Shown piece after piece: positions 50,951 to 59,889 of a DNA stretch of 64,000 bases. The stretch comes from Hafnia alvei (GTDB lineage Bacteria > Pseudomonadota > Gammaproteobacteria > Enterobacterales > Enterobacteriaceae). Position 1 is the stretch's first letter, and each line of letters opens with the position of its first letter. Made by a program: the position numbers and the translations under genes. Location of the stretch: assembly GCF_964063325.1 (NCBI RefSeq), contig NZ_OZ061315.1, positions 2,232,001 to 2,296,000 of the forward strand. The letters run 5' to 3'. The notes under the pieces are model-generated. The model had not been told where the DNA came from. It searched no databases and was given only the letters and a program-made list of their open reading frames with translations.

Positions 50951-53068
50951 TTACCACTGATAGCTGACCAGTACCTTGCCGTTGATACCGTCCTGAATAA
51001 CGCCCTGCGACGAGTAATATTCTTTGTCGAAGGCGTTACCCAGCACGACGCTGGTGGTCATGCCGTTGAACGAATCCTTACCTTTGTAGCTGACGTAGAA
51101 ATCATTCACGCCGTAGCCAGCCTGCGGTGCGGTACCAGTGTTAACCTGATTGTTACGATCGGCGAAGGTGCCGACCCAGCCCACAGAGAAACCGGTATTG
51201 CTGATAGGTACATTCAGCTGGCTGGTGACGGTGTCTGGGTTGATGTTGTCGAGCCATTCGCCGGTTTTCTGATCTTTACCGCGAGTACGGTTGTAGGCCA
51301 GATTCCAACCGAACCAATCGGTTTGGTATTCCAAGGCGGCATCCCAGCCCCAGATTTTGGCGCGATCGATGTTGGTTGACGTGGTGCTGCAGTCGATACA
51401 ACCAAATCCACCGTTGACGAAGCCCATATCCATGGTGACTTGCGTTTTGATGTAGTCTTTGGCTTTGGTGCCGAAGTAGCTGGACTTGAACTTCAGGGAG
51501 TCATTCGCCATCAGCACGTCATCAAAGCGCAGACCAAAACCAACTTCCTGAGTTTCATTGGTTTCTGGCTTCAAATTCGGGTTTGGCTTCCAGTAGTTCG
51601 CCATGCCTGGGCCCATCTGGAAGTGCAGGGAGTCGTTATACATCTCACCCATGGTTGGGGCGCGGAACGCCTGTGCATAGCTACCAAACACCATCAGCCA
51701 ATCAGTCGGATTAATGGTCATGGCCGCACGAGATGACCATTTATCCGCGTTGACGTCGTCATAACCGTCGCTGCTGCCTTTGTAGTTGTCGTAACGGGTA
51801 CCGGCAACGATATCAACAGGCAGATCGCGCAGGGTAATTTCATCCTGCAACCAACCAGAGGCAAATTTGATGTCAGCCTGTGGGAAACCGGTGGTTGCGC
51901 CGCCCGGGGTTTGTTTCTGCTTGTAGGCTTCGGTGCCGTAAGTCAGCAGGTGAGACGCAAAACTGTCAGCAAATAAACGGCTACGGTTTTCTAATTTTGC
52001 ACCGTTGGTGGTTTGCTTACGTTTCTCATAAGACGTGCCGGTTGGGCTGGCGTTGATTTTGACTTCAGAGGTATAGCCGGTCAGCTTGGCATCAAGCCAA
52101 TCTTGCCCAACCGGTTTTAAGCTGTAGCTCGCCTGCGCATCACGCTGAATGGTGGAGCGGTCGGTCATCACGTTACCGGTGCCCGCGTCTTCAGTCTGCG
52201 GGTTTTTAGGCTCGCGTGCGGCGTTGTTGTAGTAACGCAGATCGCCAGACAATGACTGGTTTTCATCGATGGTCCACGTGCCTTTGGTCAGCACGTTGCT
52301 GATGGTTTCATCGTTAGGAGAGTCAAAACCGTTGCTCATGCGCAGATTGCCGCGATCGCGGGTACTGAATGAGATGATGCCGTCTAAATCATCGGTTTTA
52401 CCGTAGGCGCTGGCGCCCATGCCTAGACTGTGATCCTGTGTGCCAGCGGTGCCAAACACGCGGTAACCGGTGGTTTTACCCGGCATCAGCAGGTCTGCTG
52501 CATCAACGGTTTCATAAGAGATCACGCCGCCCAATGCGCCGCTGCCATACAGCATTGCCCCTGGGCCACGCACCACCTCAACGCGTTTGATCAACGCCGG
52601 ATCGAGGAACGTGCCATTTAGGTGGCCGGTGTCAGTACCTTGGCGTACACCATCAACCAGAACCAAAACGCCACGACGATCGTAGCCGCGCATGCTGATG
52701 TCTTGTCCGTTTGCACGGCTACCACCGGAAATAGTTACGCCTGGGATATGGCGCAGCATGTCGGGTGCAGAGCTGGCGGTCAGGGTTTCAGGATCGTTGT
52801 TTTCGAGAACGGATACCATCATTGGTGCTTCGAAGCTGTCGCGTTCGTTACCCGTGGCGGTGACCGTCATCGTGTTTTGCTGTTTGCTGTCTTTGCCACC
52901 GGCCGGGGTATTCCCCGTGTAGGCAATTTCTTGCGATGTCGATCCTGAGGTTGTCTCAACCAAGGCTTCAGCATGCGCAAAGAGCGGTAGGGCGCAAGCA
53001 ACAGCAATGCTTAAGCGAGAAGGGCTAAAGGTTGAACGAGCCAGCCTGGCGCGGGTAGAACAAGACAT
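50951..53068 (-). CDS. hmuR: HmuR, TonB-dependent hemin receptor
   Basis: Outer-membrane 22-stranded receptor for heme or hemoproteins, 705 residues. The signal peptide ends about LFAHAEA. The TonB box is in TMTVTATG near residues 87-94, followed by the plug domain. The heme-receptor signature FRAPTMGEMY and NPNLKPE are both present, with the conserved His just upstream of NPNL in family members represented by the DSLHFQMG region. The end YQW has an aromatic terminal residue. It lies 114 bases after hemP under the Fur-like box. Confidence 0.96.
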   Translation of the reverse strand: MSCSTRARLARSTFSPSRLSIAVACALPLFAHAEALVETTSGSTSQEIAYTGNTPAGGKDSKQQNTMTVTATGNERDSFEAPMMVSVLENNDPETLTASSAPDMLRHIPGVTISGGSRANGQDISMRGYDRRGVLVLVDGVRQGTDTGHLNGTFLDPALIKRVEVVRGPGAMLYGSGALGGVISYETVDAADLLMPGKTTGYRVFGTAGTQDHSLGMGASAYGKTDDLDGIISFSTRDRGNLRMSNGFDSPNDETISNVLTKGTWTIDENQSLSGDLRYYNNAAREPKNPQTEDAGTGNVMTDRSTIQRDAQASYSLKPVGQDWLDAKLTGYTSEVKINASPTGTSYEKRKQTTNGAKLENRSRLFADSFASHLLTYGTEAYKQKQTPGGATTGFPQADIKFASGWLQDEITLRDLPVDIVAGTRYDNYKGSSDGYDDVNADKWSSRAAMTINPTDWLMVFGSYAQAFRAPTMGEMYNDSLHFQMGPGMANYWKPNPNLKPETNETQEVGFGLRFDDVLMANDSLKFKSSYFGTKAKDYIKTQVTMDMGFVNGGFGCIDCSTTSTNIDRAKIWGWDAALEYQTDWFGWNLAYNRTRGKDQKTGEWLDNINPDTVTSQLNVPISNTGFSVGWVGTFADRNNQVNTGTAPQAGYGVNDFYVSYKGKDSFNGMTTSVVLGNAFDKEYYSSQGVIQDGINGKVLVSYQW

Positions 53069-53182
53069 GGGGCAACACTCCGTATGTACGAAAACATAGC
53101 ATCAGGGTTGCTGGCTGCCTTGCCTCAATGAGGCTGGGTGGCTGGCAAAGTTAATGTTTAAATTAAATGAATGATGTACTGA

Positions 53183-53386
53183 TTATTTGGTCAGGATCAG
53201 CTTGCCTGATTTTGTTTGGCGCAGTTGGTACTGTTCACCTTGATGCTGAATAATGACTTTTCCTTCATCACCTAGGAGTGTGTGGCTATCGATGATTGCC
53301 GCAGCCGAGGTAAAAAACGTGGGGCTTTGGTGGGTCGATAAACTCAACAGGTCAACAGATTGAGGATCAATATTCGGCTTTTCCAT
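53183..53386 (-). CDS. hemP: HemP, hemin uptake small protein
   Basis: A 67-residue protein of the HemP family (YdiE in E. coli). The C-terminal half holds the family motif [20 protein letters not shown] followed by [10 protein letters not shown]. In some bacteria HemP activates the heme receptor gene; its role in enterobacteria is less clear. It starts directly under a Fur-like box and precedes hmuR. In E. coli K-12 only this gene of the locus is left, between aroH and selO. Confidence 0.94.
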   Translation of the reverse strand: MEKPNIDPQSVDLLSLSTHQSPTFFTSAAAIIDSHTLLGDEGKVIIQHQGEQYQLRQTKSGKLILTK

Positions 53387-53429
53387 GTGCGCTCTTTCTT
53401 ACAAGAAGTAAGTAAATGTTAATTGTTAT

Positions 53430-53448
53430 CACAATGAGAATCATTATC
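53430..53448 (-). promoter_or_regulatory. Fur box upstream of hemP-hmuRSTUV
   Basis: CACAATGAGAATCATTATC agrees with the Fur consensus at 16 of 19 positions, 44 bases before the hemP start. Confidence 0.85.
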
Positions 53449-53499
53449 ATGAAATGTGCATGGCACGGCAAGATAATTTTTCAAAAAATGTGAACCTTT

Positions 53500-54117
53500 T
53501 TACGCTTTGAGCATCGGGTCAACCAGAGCGAAGGTTTTCCCGTATGAATTATCGTCGTCGATGAGTTTTTGAATTAGTAGAGCCACATCGGCGCGGCGAA
53601 TTAAACCGTGGGCTTCGCCTTGAATACACTGCGCATTTCCGGTTGAGTCACCGTTGAAAAGTCCACCCGGGCGTAAAATACAGTGACGAAGTTGGCTGGT
53701 TTGTAGCCAGCTTTCCGCCAGTGATTTCTCGCGCACGGCTTGGCCAAAAGCTTTCTTCGCGCGTTCTGAAAGCGTCGGCCAGCTGTCACCACAGCCGATA
53801 GAGGTGACTAAAATCATATGCGTAAGGCCACAATGTTCAGCGGTGTCGATGATCAGGCGGTTGCCTTGATAGTCACCTTCGCGGCCGCCAAGGGTTGAAA
53901 CAACGCGGGCATGTTCACCGGCTAAACGACAAACCTGTTCTACCTTTTCTACATTGAGGGCATCACCCTCAACAACCTGCACACCTTTATCGCGCAATAT
54001 CTGCGCTTGCTCGGGATTTCTCACCAGTGCAAAAAGCGGGCGTTTCTCACGCAGACCCAATGTGACTAATTCCGCCCCAACGCCGCTGCCGGCACCGAAA
54101 ATCAACCAAGGTGTCAT
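53500..54117 (-). CDS. chuY: ChuY-like anaerobilin reductase
   Basis: NAD(P)-dependent atypical short-chain dehydrogenase of 205 residues. The Rossmann motif GAGSGVGAEL is at residues 8-17, followed by ALVRNPEQ and VVSTLGG. Homologous ChuY reduces anaerobilin, the linear tetrapyrrole made by ChuW. It overlaps the heme-carrier gene by four bases and ends the hutW-hutX-chuY block; 52 bases separate it from the Fur box of the next block. Confidence 0.88.
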   Translation of the reverse strand: MTPWLIFGAGSGVGAELVTLGLREKRPLFALVRNPEQAQILRDKGVQVVEGDALNVEKVEQVCRLAGEHARVVSTLGGREGDYQGNRLIIDTAEHCGLTHMILVTSIGCGDSWPTLSERAKKAFGQAVREKSLAESWLQTSQLRHCILRPGGLFNGDSTGNAQCIQGEAHGLIRRADVALLIQKLIDDDNSYGKTFALVDPMLKA

Positions 54118-54638
54118 GCGGTAGTCTCCTGTTGAGCCGTCATTTTGCTCGGTAACGCGCGGAAAGCGGCTAGCTGATCGGCGAGCAGTACGCGATGGCT
54201 ATCACGGCCGACAAAAATTTTCATCATCGCCAGACCGGCGGCGTTGATGAACCAAACGGAAGCGGTATCCATGCCCATAAATTGACGTTCAACCAGCGCA
54301 ATATGCACGCAGTGAGTGGCGCGAATATGACCACTCAGGCCTTTTTTGCCTCGCAGATTGAAGAAGCCATGACGGTGCGTTCCGCTCGGTAATTCACCAT
54401 GAAATTCAAGGATTAGGTCATCGTTATTCACCAGCGTAGTCACATCACCCCACTGGGTAATATCATCCCAAACCGTATCAAACTGTGCGCCATCAAAAAC
54501 CTGCGCGGTGGGAATTAAACGGATAACGTCCAGAGGCGTTACGTCATAGCGCTTGGCGATATCTTCGACCGTGCCATCTGGGTTAGTGCTCAGAAAAGCG
54601 ATCAGGTCGTGCTGCTGGGCGGAAGAGGTATGGCTCAT
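54114..54638 (-). CDS. hutX: HutX/ChuX heme-binding carrier
   Basis: Cytosolic heme carrier of 174 residues from MSHTSSAQQHDLIAFLS; longer in-frame starts lie inside hutW and are rejected. The family stretch is FHGELPSGTHRHGFFNLRGK near residues 91-110, then a C-terminal IFVGRDSHRVLLADQ. Homologues ChuX and HutX bind heme and hand it to downstream enzymes or store it safely. The ATG overlaps the hutW stop by four bases. Confidence 0.93.
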   Translation of the reverse strand: MSHTSSAQQHDLIAFLSTNPDGTVEDIAKRYDVTPLDVIRLIPTAQVFDGAQFDTVWDDITQWGDVTTLVNNDDLILEFHGELPSGTHRHGFFNLRGKKGLSGHIRATHCVHIALVERQFMGMDTASVWFINAAGLAMMKIFVGRDSHRVLLADQLAAFRALPSKMTAQQETTA

Positions 54639-55972
54639 GGTGTTGGCTCCAGTTGAATAGAGTGAGTGGATTGTGTTTCTAACAGTTGTGGCACGAGCGT
54701 TTGTAGCGCCTGCATGATATTGCTCGCCCAAAAACGGCCAGCCGGAGTGAGGCGAAAACGAGAACCGTTGACGGTCATCAGCCCGCATGTTTGCCACTGT
54801 TGCAACAACGGCTCCAGCGGAGCAGGGTTGGCAAGAACGCGAGACAGATCGAAATATCCCACTTCGATACCGCCCTGTAAGGTGAGGCGCCAGCGATACT
54901 GATCGCTGCGCGAGGTCATCATCATGATCGGCTTGCGGCCTTCATCCAATTTTTGATAATAGCGCTCAAGGCTCCGTTCCATCATGTATGACTGACCGTC
55001 TAAGTTGCCGCCTGCGCAGCTGCCAAAGGCTAAGCAGTCAGCGCCTTGTTTGATCAGCAGGTTATACAGGTTGCGCTCACGCGTGGTGCGAGCCCAATGA
55101 CTGTTGCTGAGCTGGCGCCAGCCTTCGTCGGCGAGAAATGCTTCGCCGGTTAGATAAAAGTCTCTGCGCTGGGTAACATCCGGCAGGGTGACGCGTTCGT
55201 TCTCGACCGCTTTGCCGAGCGGGGTGGACGGTAAAAGATTAAGGGCGTAGAGATCGACACCGTCTAAAGGCAAATCGCTGACGATATCGAGGTCGGTTTG
55301 CCAATCCTGCATGGTTTGGTCGGGTAAACCAAACATCAAATCACAGACCACGGCGGCACGATCGCGTTCGGCCAACTGGCGCATGAACGCTACGGCTTCT
55401 TCGCCGGTTGCGCGACGGCCCATACGCTGACGGATCCGCGTATTAAAGGTTTGAATGCCGATCGAGAAACGGTTAGCCCCCGCTTCAAGACAGGCATCAA
55501 CGCGCTCATCGTCAAAATTAAGAATGCGGCCTTCAACCGTAATTTCGCAGTCTGGCGATAGCGGTAGCAGACGTTTTAACGTGCTGATAATTCGATGTAG
55601 TTGAACGGCAGATAACGCGGTCGGCGTTCCTCCGCCAAAATAAACGGCGTGAATTGGCGATGATTGATGTAGTGGGCTAGATGCTTCCATCTCGATCTCG
55701 CGAACCAAATAGTCGCAGTACTCTTCCGTTGCTTCTACTTCAAGTTTGTTTTGATAAAAGCCGCAGAATTTGCAGTGCGTAGCGCAAAATGGGATGTGCA
55801 GATAGAGCAGGCGTTTGTTGCCGCTAACGCGATGGTTAAGAATGTTTTGCCAGTGTTGGTCAACGCTTTCTGCAGCGACTGGCTTTTGGTTTCGCCACGG
55901 CATAATTGCCCATCGGTCACGGAAAGGGATGCCTTCTTCCGCGGCGAAATAGGGCGCTAGATCCAAATTCAT
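54635..55972 (-). CDS. hutW: HutW/ChuW radical SAM anaerobilin synthase
   Basis: Radical S-adenosylmethionine methyltransferase that opens heme without oxygen, freeing iron and giving anaerobilin. The ATG at 55972 is preferred over a TTG two codons earlier because AAGGAAA has better spacing; 445 residues. The iron-sulfur motif CATHCKFC has Cys63, Cys67 and Cys70. YFGGGTPT and IGIQTF are further family marks, with a HemW-type C-terminal domain. It is the first gene of the anaerobic heme block, with a Fur-like box 42-62 bases upstream. Confidence 0.94.
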   Translation of the reverse strand: MNLDLAPYFAAEEGIPFRDRWAIMPWRNQKPVAAESVDQHWQNILNHRVSGNKRLLYLHIPFCATHCKFCGFYQNKLEVEATEEYCDYLVREIEMEASSPLHQSSPIHAVYFGGGTPTALSAVQLHRIISTLKRLLPLSPDCEITVEGRILNFDDERVDACLEAGANRFSIGIQTFNTRIRQRMGRRATGEEAVAFMRQLAERDRAAVVCDLMFGLPDQTMQDWQTDLDIVSDLPLDGVDLYALNLLPSTPLGKAVENERVTLPDVTQRRDFYLTGEAFLADEGWRQLSNSHWARTTRERNLYNLLIKQGADCLAFGSCAGGNLDGQSYMMERSLERYYQKLDEGRKPIMMMTSRSDQYRWRLTLQGGIEVGYFDLSRVLANPAPLEPLLQQWQTCGLMTVNGSRFRLTPAGRFWASNIMQALQTLVPQLLETQSTHSIQLEPTP

Positions 55973-56013
55973 GCGCAAATTTCCTTGGTGACTTTTTGAT
56001 AAAGGCCAACATT

Positions 56014-56034
56014 AAATGATAATAATAATCATTT
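56014..56034 (-). promoter_or_regulatory. Fur box upstream of hutW
   Basis: AAATGAT at the left and ATCATTT at the right are inverted repeats around AATAATA, giving a palindromic ATGATAATAATAATCAT core that fits the Fur box. Confidence 0.75.
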
Positions 56035-56104
56035 GATCAATAAGAAAATTACGTTTGGATGATCTGAATCAAAACGAAATGATAATTAATACAAATAAAT
56101 GGCT

Positions 56105-56131
56105 AAAAAAAAGCCGACTCGAAGGTCGGCA
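56105..56131 (-). terminator. aroH terminator
   Basis: Minus strand GCCGAC-CTTCGA-GTCGGC followed by eight T residues, 19 bases after the aroH stop. Confidence 0.92.
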
Positions 56132-56149
56132 TTTTATGTCGGTATAAGA

Positions 56150-57196
56150 CTACAATCGGGCGCTTACCGCATCAGCCAGTAGCTCAAGCAGGGTTTCGGT
56201 ATCCTTCCAGCTTAGGCACGGATCGGTAATCGATTGGCCATAGGTTAACGCTTGTCCCGGAATATTTTTCTGCGTGCCTTCAACTAAGAAGCTTTCGGCC
56301 ATGATGCCGACTATCGCATTGGAACCATCGCGAATTTGTTGCCCAACATTGGCCGCAACATCCAACTGGCGACGATGCATTTTCTGGCAGTTACCGTGGC
56401 TAAAGTCGATAACCAGATGCTCAGGCAAATCAAATTCTCGCAAACTGTCGCAGGCGCTAGCGATATCGTCGGCATGGTAGTTTGGTGTTTTCCCACCGCG
56501 CATGATGATGTGACCGTACGGATTGCCGCTGGTTTGGTAAATCGTCATCTGCCCATGTTTATCAGGTGATAGGAACATGTGGCTAGAACGCGCAGCTCGA
56601 ATGGCATCGATCGCGATGCGCGTATTACCATCGGTGCCGTTTTTAAAGCCTACCGGACAGGAAAGCGCAGACGCCATTTCACGGTGAATTTGGCTTTCCG
56701 TGGTGCGTGCCCCGATAGCGCCCCAACTGATGAGATCGGCGATATATTGACCGGTCACCATATCTAAAAACTCGGTTGCGGTTGGCACGCCCAATTCGTT
56801 CACTTTCAACAAAAGTTCACGCGCTAAGCGAATGCCGTGGTTAACCCGATATGAACCATTGAGATCGGGATCGGAGATCAGTCCTTTCCAGCCAATAACT
56901 GTGCGCGGTTTTTCAAAGTAGGTGCGCATGACAATTTCCAAGCGGTTTTGGTATTTGTCGCGCATAGCGGCTAGGCGCTGAGCATAGTCAACAGCAGCAT
57001 TAGTATCATGGATAGAGCAGGGACCAACGATAACCAACAGGCGTTTATCATCACCACTCAGAATTCTTTCGATTCGCTTACGTGACGCTGTCACGTTTTC
57101 TGCAACCGTCGATCCAACAGGCAGTTGTTGCGCCAGTTCTTCAGGCGTAACAAGGGTGTCGATGCGCGCGGTTCGCAATTCATCGGTCTTATGCAT
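56150..57196 (-). CDS. aroH: AroH, Trp-sensitive DAHP synthase
   Basis: First enzyme of the shikimate pathway, condensing PEP and erythrose-4-phosphate. 348 residues from MHKTDELRTARIDTLVTP, the E. coli AroH length; an ATG two codons earlier is also possible. Class I DAHP synthase marks are VGPCSIHD near residues 60-67, RTYFEKPRT, SWGAIGARTTESQ and IVIDFSHGNCQK-like LVIDFSHGNCQKMH with metal-binding residues. The strong agreement with AroH rather than AroF or AroG, and a TrpR operator upstream, assign the Trp-regulated isoenzyme. Confidence 0.95.
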   Translation of the reverse strand: MHKTDELRTARIDTLVTPEELAQQLPVGSTVAENVTASRKRIERILSGDDKRLLVIVGPCSIHDTNAAVDYAQRLAAMRDKYQNRLEIVMRTYFEKPRTVIGWKGLISDPDLNGSYRVNHGIRLARELLLKVNELGVPTATEFLDMVTGQYIADLISWGAIGARTTESQIHREMASALSCPVGFKNGTDGNTRIAIDAIRAARSSHMFLSPDKHGQMTIYQTSGNPYGHIIMRGGKTPNYHADDIASACDSLREFDLPEHLVIDFSHGNCQKMHRRQLDVAANVGQQIRDGSNAIVGIMAESFLVEGTQKNIPGQALTYGQSITDPCLSWKDTETLLELLADAVSARL

Positions 57197-57312
57197 AACC
57201 ATCTCTAAATCTGTTCTTCGCTACGGCAGGAGTACCGGGAAGTGATGACGATCACAATAAAGCAATTGACGGACAAATCAAGAGTGTGTTGTTCGTTTTA
57301 TATACAAATAAC

Positions 57313-57330
57313 GTACTTTTTTACTAGTAC
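57313..57330 (-). promoter_or_regulatory. TrpR operator of aroH
   Basis: GTACTTTTTTACTAGTAC matches the TrpR consensus GTACTAGTTAACTAGTAC at 15 of 18 positions, with one perfect half-site. It is 117 bases upstream of aroH. Confidence 0.85.
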
Positions 57331-57551
57331 ATGTGTACATGGTGATGTGCATCATGTCTGAGTGTCTATTTTATCGACAAAAACACGCCGTAATGTTCTG
57401 CTGAAAGTATGACTTCTTTGCGGATTACGACCACGATAAAAGCGTTTCATTCGTCACCAGCATGAACTTCAACGCGCCGAGGATAAATGTCCAACAAGGT
57501 ATTCTATTATTAGAGGCTGTTGGCAGTTTGCGGTGCAATAAGTAACGGTTT

Positions 57552-57567
57552 CAGGACATGTGTCCTG
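57552..57567 (+). promoter_or_regulatory. palindromic candidate operator
   Basis: CAGGACATGTGTCCTG has seven-base perfect arms around TG and lies 35 bases upstream of the Crp-like regulator start (10 bases before the alternative start). It may be an autoregulatory site; the binder is unproven. Confidence 0.4.
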
Positions 57568-57601
57568 TCTTTAGTCAATGAGAGGAAATATAGTTATCAC
57601 C

Positions 57602-58303
57602 ATGAAAACCGAGAATAAAAACAATCAGTGGTTGAGCGTTATTGAGTTGGTGACAAGCGACCAAACGCTTTACTCGTTGCTGAAGTATTGTCCTCTGGAA
57701 ATTTTGCGCTGCTGGCAATTAAGCCAATTTTCTGCGGGTGAGTTAGTTTGTCGGCAAGGAGATATTTGTGGAGAGTTTCATCTAATCGTACAGGGCGAGG
57801 TGGATGTATTTACCACCGCTGATGATGGCCGCAAATATTCACAGGCTCGGTATAACAAAGGCGATATGTTGGGCGAATTAGAAATATTTGAGCAACGTCC
57901 TTATATCTGTTCTGTAGAAGCGATAGGCAATGTGACTTTGCTAACGTTAACTCGAGAGGCGTTTTGTTGCTGGCTGACGTTAGATAACTATTTTAATCAA
58001 AAAATCTTGCAGTTATTTAGTCGCCAGTACTATCAGCTGTCTAAAAAGGCCGGCGAGGATACGCTTTATTCGTTACATCAACGTATTTGTTTAGATTTAC
58101 TACAACGGTTCCAACACCAGGGATCCGATAGCAGCAAATGGATGCTATTTAATAAACAACAGCTGAGCGAACAATTTGCGGTTGCACCACGCAGCATCAA
58201 CCGTATTTTGTTTGAACTCCGCGAAAAAAATATTATCGCGATTAACGGTGAGCAGCTTCAGATTATCGATCCTCAACGCTTACTAAAACAGTCAGAGCAA
58301 TAA
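57602..58303 (+). CDS. Crp/Fnr-family regulator
   Basis: Cytosolic transcription factor of about 233 residues. A cyclic-nucleotide-binding-like beta-barrel spans about residues 25-140 (LVCRQGDICGEFHLIVQGEVDVF, GDMLGELEIFEQRPY), then a dimerisation helix and a winged helix-turn-helix near 175-225 (LSEQFAVAPRSINRILFELRE). There is no N-terminal Cys cluster of the FNR type. The ATG at 57602 is 15 bases from AGAGG; the in-frame ATG at 57578 has no ribosome binding site, so the start is uncertain. It is 23 bases before the phosphorylase gene, and probably controls that operon. It resembles YeiL-type regulators only in general architecture. Confidence 0.85.
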   Translation: MKTENKNNQWLSVIELVTSDQTLYSLLKYCPLEILRCWQLSQFSAGELVCRQGDICGEFHLIVQGEVDVFTTADDGRKYSQARYNKGDMLGELEIFEQRPYICSVEAIGNVTLLTLTREAFCCWLTLDNYFNQKILQLFSRQYYQLSKKAGEDTLYSLHQRICLDLLQRFQHQGSDSSKWMLFNKQQLSEQFAVAPRSINRILFELREKNIIAINGEQLQIIDPQRLLKQSEQ

Positions 58304-58326
58304 CGAGTGATTCATAGGGATATATT

Positions 58327-59079
58327 ATGACTCAGCGGCAACCCCATATTCAGTTAAGCCAAAGTATGACGCAGGCGCGTTATGCATTATTGCCTGGCGA
58401 TCCAAAGCGCGTAGAACACGCAGCGCATTTTCTTGAAAATGTAGAGGAATTAGGCTGTCATCGAGAATACCGCGCATTGCGGGGTTGGTTTCGAGGTGTG
58501 GAAGTGCTGGTGATGTCAACCGGCATGGGGGGACCTTCGACGGCGATTGCGGTTGAAGAACTCAACCAAATCGCTGTGACAAATTTAATTCGTATCGGAA
58601 GCTGCGGCGCGATGCAGGACCACATGCGTCTTGGTGATTTGGTTATCGCCCACGCAGCGGTACGCGATGAAGGCACCAGTAGTGCCTATGTTAAACCCGC
58701 GTATCCCGCCTGCGCAGATGTGAGCTTGGTTAGTACGCTGGTTCAGCAGGCCAAGCGGTTGGAATATACTGCCCACTGCGGCTATGTTCGTAGTCATGAT
58801 AGTTTTTATACCGATCATGAGCAGGAAATAGACCATTATTGGTCAAATAAAGGTATCTTAGCCGCTGATATGGAAACCGCGGCGCTGATGGTTGTTGGCG
58901 CACTGCGCCATATGCGAACGGCATCGATCCTGAATGTGGTTGTCGAACACAATGCCTGTCTTACTGAAGGGATTAATGACTACCAGCAACAAGAAAAATC
59001 AGCACAGCAGGGTGAGTCTCGTGAGATCCTACTTGCGTTAGAAACTGTGTATCAAGATAGTCTCGAAGGGAGGCAATAA
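58327..59079 (+). CDS. nucleoside phosphorylase (uridine phosphorylase-like)
   Basis: Cytosolic enzyme of the PNP/UDP phosphorylase family, 250 residues, hexamer-forming fold. It cleaves a nucleoside with phosphate into base and ribose-1-phosphate. Visible features: LLPGDPKRVEH near residues 20-30 (phosphate loop), STGMGGPSTAIAVEEL, RIGSCGAMQ, and ADMETAALMVVG with the ribose-binding Met-Glu. The base-specific residues do not settle the substrate. Placement directly before pnuC (ATG overlapping the last base of the stop) suggests nicotinamide riboside, which is an inference; uridine or a purine nucleoside remains possible. Confidence 0.88.
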   Translation: MTQRQPHIQLSQSMTQARYALLPGDPKRVEHAAHFLENVEELGCHREYRALRGWFRGVEVLVMSTGMGGPSTAIAVEELNQIAVTNLIRIGSCGAMQDHMRLGDLVIAHAAVRDEGTSSAYVKPAYPACADVSLVSTLVQQAKRLEYTAHCGYVRSHDSFYTDHEQEIDHYWSNKGILAADMETAALMVVGALRHMRTASILNVVVEHNACLTEGINDYQQQEKSAQQGESREILLALETVYQDSLEGRQ

Positions 59080-59798
59080 TGGATTTTTTTAGTATCACAA
59101 ATGTGATGGTTAATATCCCGCTGGGCGAGGGTGGCTATGCGCTCTCATGGATTGAAGCCATCGGTACCATATTCGGTTTGCTATGCATCTGGTTTGCTAG
59201 TAAAGAAAAAATCATTAACTACTTATTTGGGTTAATTAACGTTACGTTATTTGCCGCAATCTTTTTCCAAATTCAGCTATACGCAAGCTTATTGCTTCAA
59301 GTTTTCTTCTTTGCCGCCAATCTCTATGGCTGGTATGCATGGAGCCGTCAGAACGAGGCTAATGAAGCCGCATTAAAAATACGCTGGCTGCCACGCAATA
59401 AAGCCATAACGCTGGCGTTAGTGTGCATCGTAGCTATTGCATTGATGACGTTCTTTATCGATCCGGTATTTGCGGTACTCACTCGCATTGCAATAAGCCT
59501 GATGCAATTCTTAGGTCTTTCCGTTGTGATGCCAGAACTCCAGCCGGATGCATTCCCGCTATGGGATTCTGCGATGCTGATCCTCTCTATTGCGGCAATG
59601 GTATTGATGACGCGGAAATACGTTGAGAACTGGTTATTGTGGGTGCTCATTGACGTGATTAGCGTAGTGATTTACGCCATCCAAGGCGTCTACGCGATGT
59701 CATTGGAATATATTCTACTGACTGCTATCGCCATCATGGGCTCAGTGGCTTGGATTAAGAGCGCCAAAGCGCATGGCTCTTCGCCATTGAGTTCTTAG
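59079..59798 (+). CDS. pnuC: PnuC, nicotinamide riboside transporter
   Basis: Inner-membrane facilitator for nicotinamide riboside, 239 residues, exactly the E. coli length, and aligning throughout (GGYALSWIEAIGTIFGLLCI, QLYASLLLQVFFFAANLYGWYAWSR, MPELQPDAFPLWDS, TRKYVENWLLWV). Seven helices are expected. In E. coli pnuC is co-transcribed with nadA; here it is the last gene of the regulator-phosphorylase-pnuC unit, followed by a strong terminator. It may be a relocated or a second copy. Confidence 0.95.
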   Translation: MDFFSITNVMVNIPLGEGGYALSWIEAIGTIFGLLCIWFASKEKIINYLFGLINVTLFAAIFFQIQLYASLLLQVFFFAANLYGWYAWSRQNEANEAALKIRWLPRNKAITLALVCIVAIALMTFFIDPVFAVLTRIAISLMQFLGLSVVMPELQPDAFPLWDSAMLILSIAAMVLMTRKYVENWLLWVLIDVISVVIYAIQGVYAMSLEYILLTAIAIMGSVAWIKSAKAHGSSPLSS

Positions 59799-59836
59799 AC
59801 GATTAAATTGAATTGATTAAAGTTTATCTTAGTGAA

Positions 59837-59865
59837 AAGGCTCTATAGGGATAGGGCCTTTTTTG
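59837..59865 (+). terminator. pnuC terminator
   Basis: AAGGCTCTAT-AGGG-ATAGGGCCTT, ten pairs including two G-T, then TTTTG. Confidence 0.9.
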
Positions 59866-59889
59866 TTTTCTATATGATGTAATCTGTTT

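Larger units (their letters stand above)
57197..57577. other. divergent spacer of aroH and the Crp-like operon
   Basis: About 380 bases holding the TrpR operator (57313-57330) and the palindrome 57552-57567. No gene, repeat or RNA was recognised in the rest. Confidence 0.6.
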
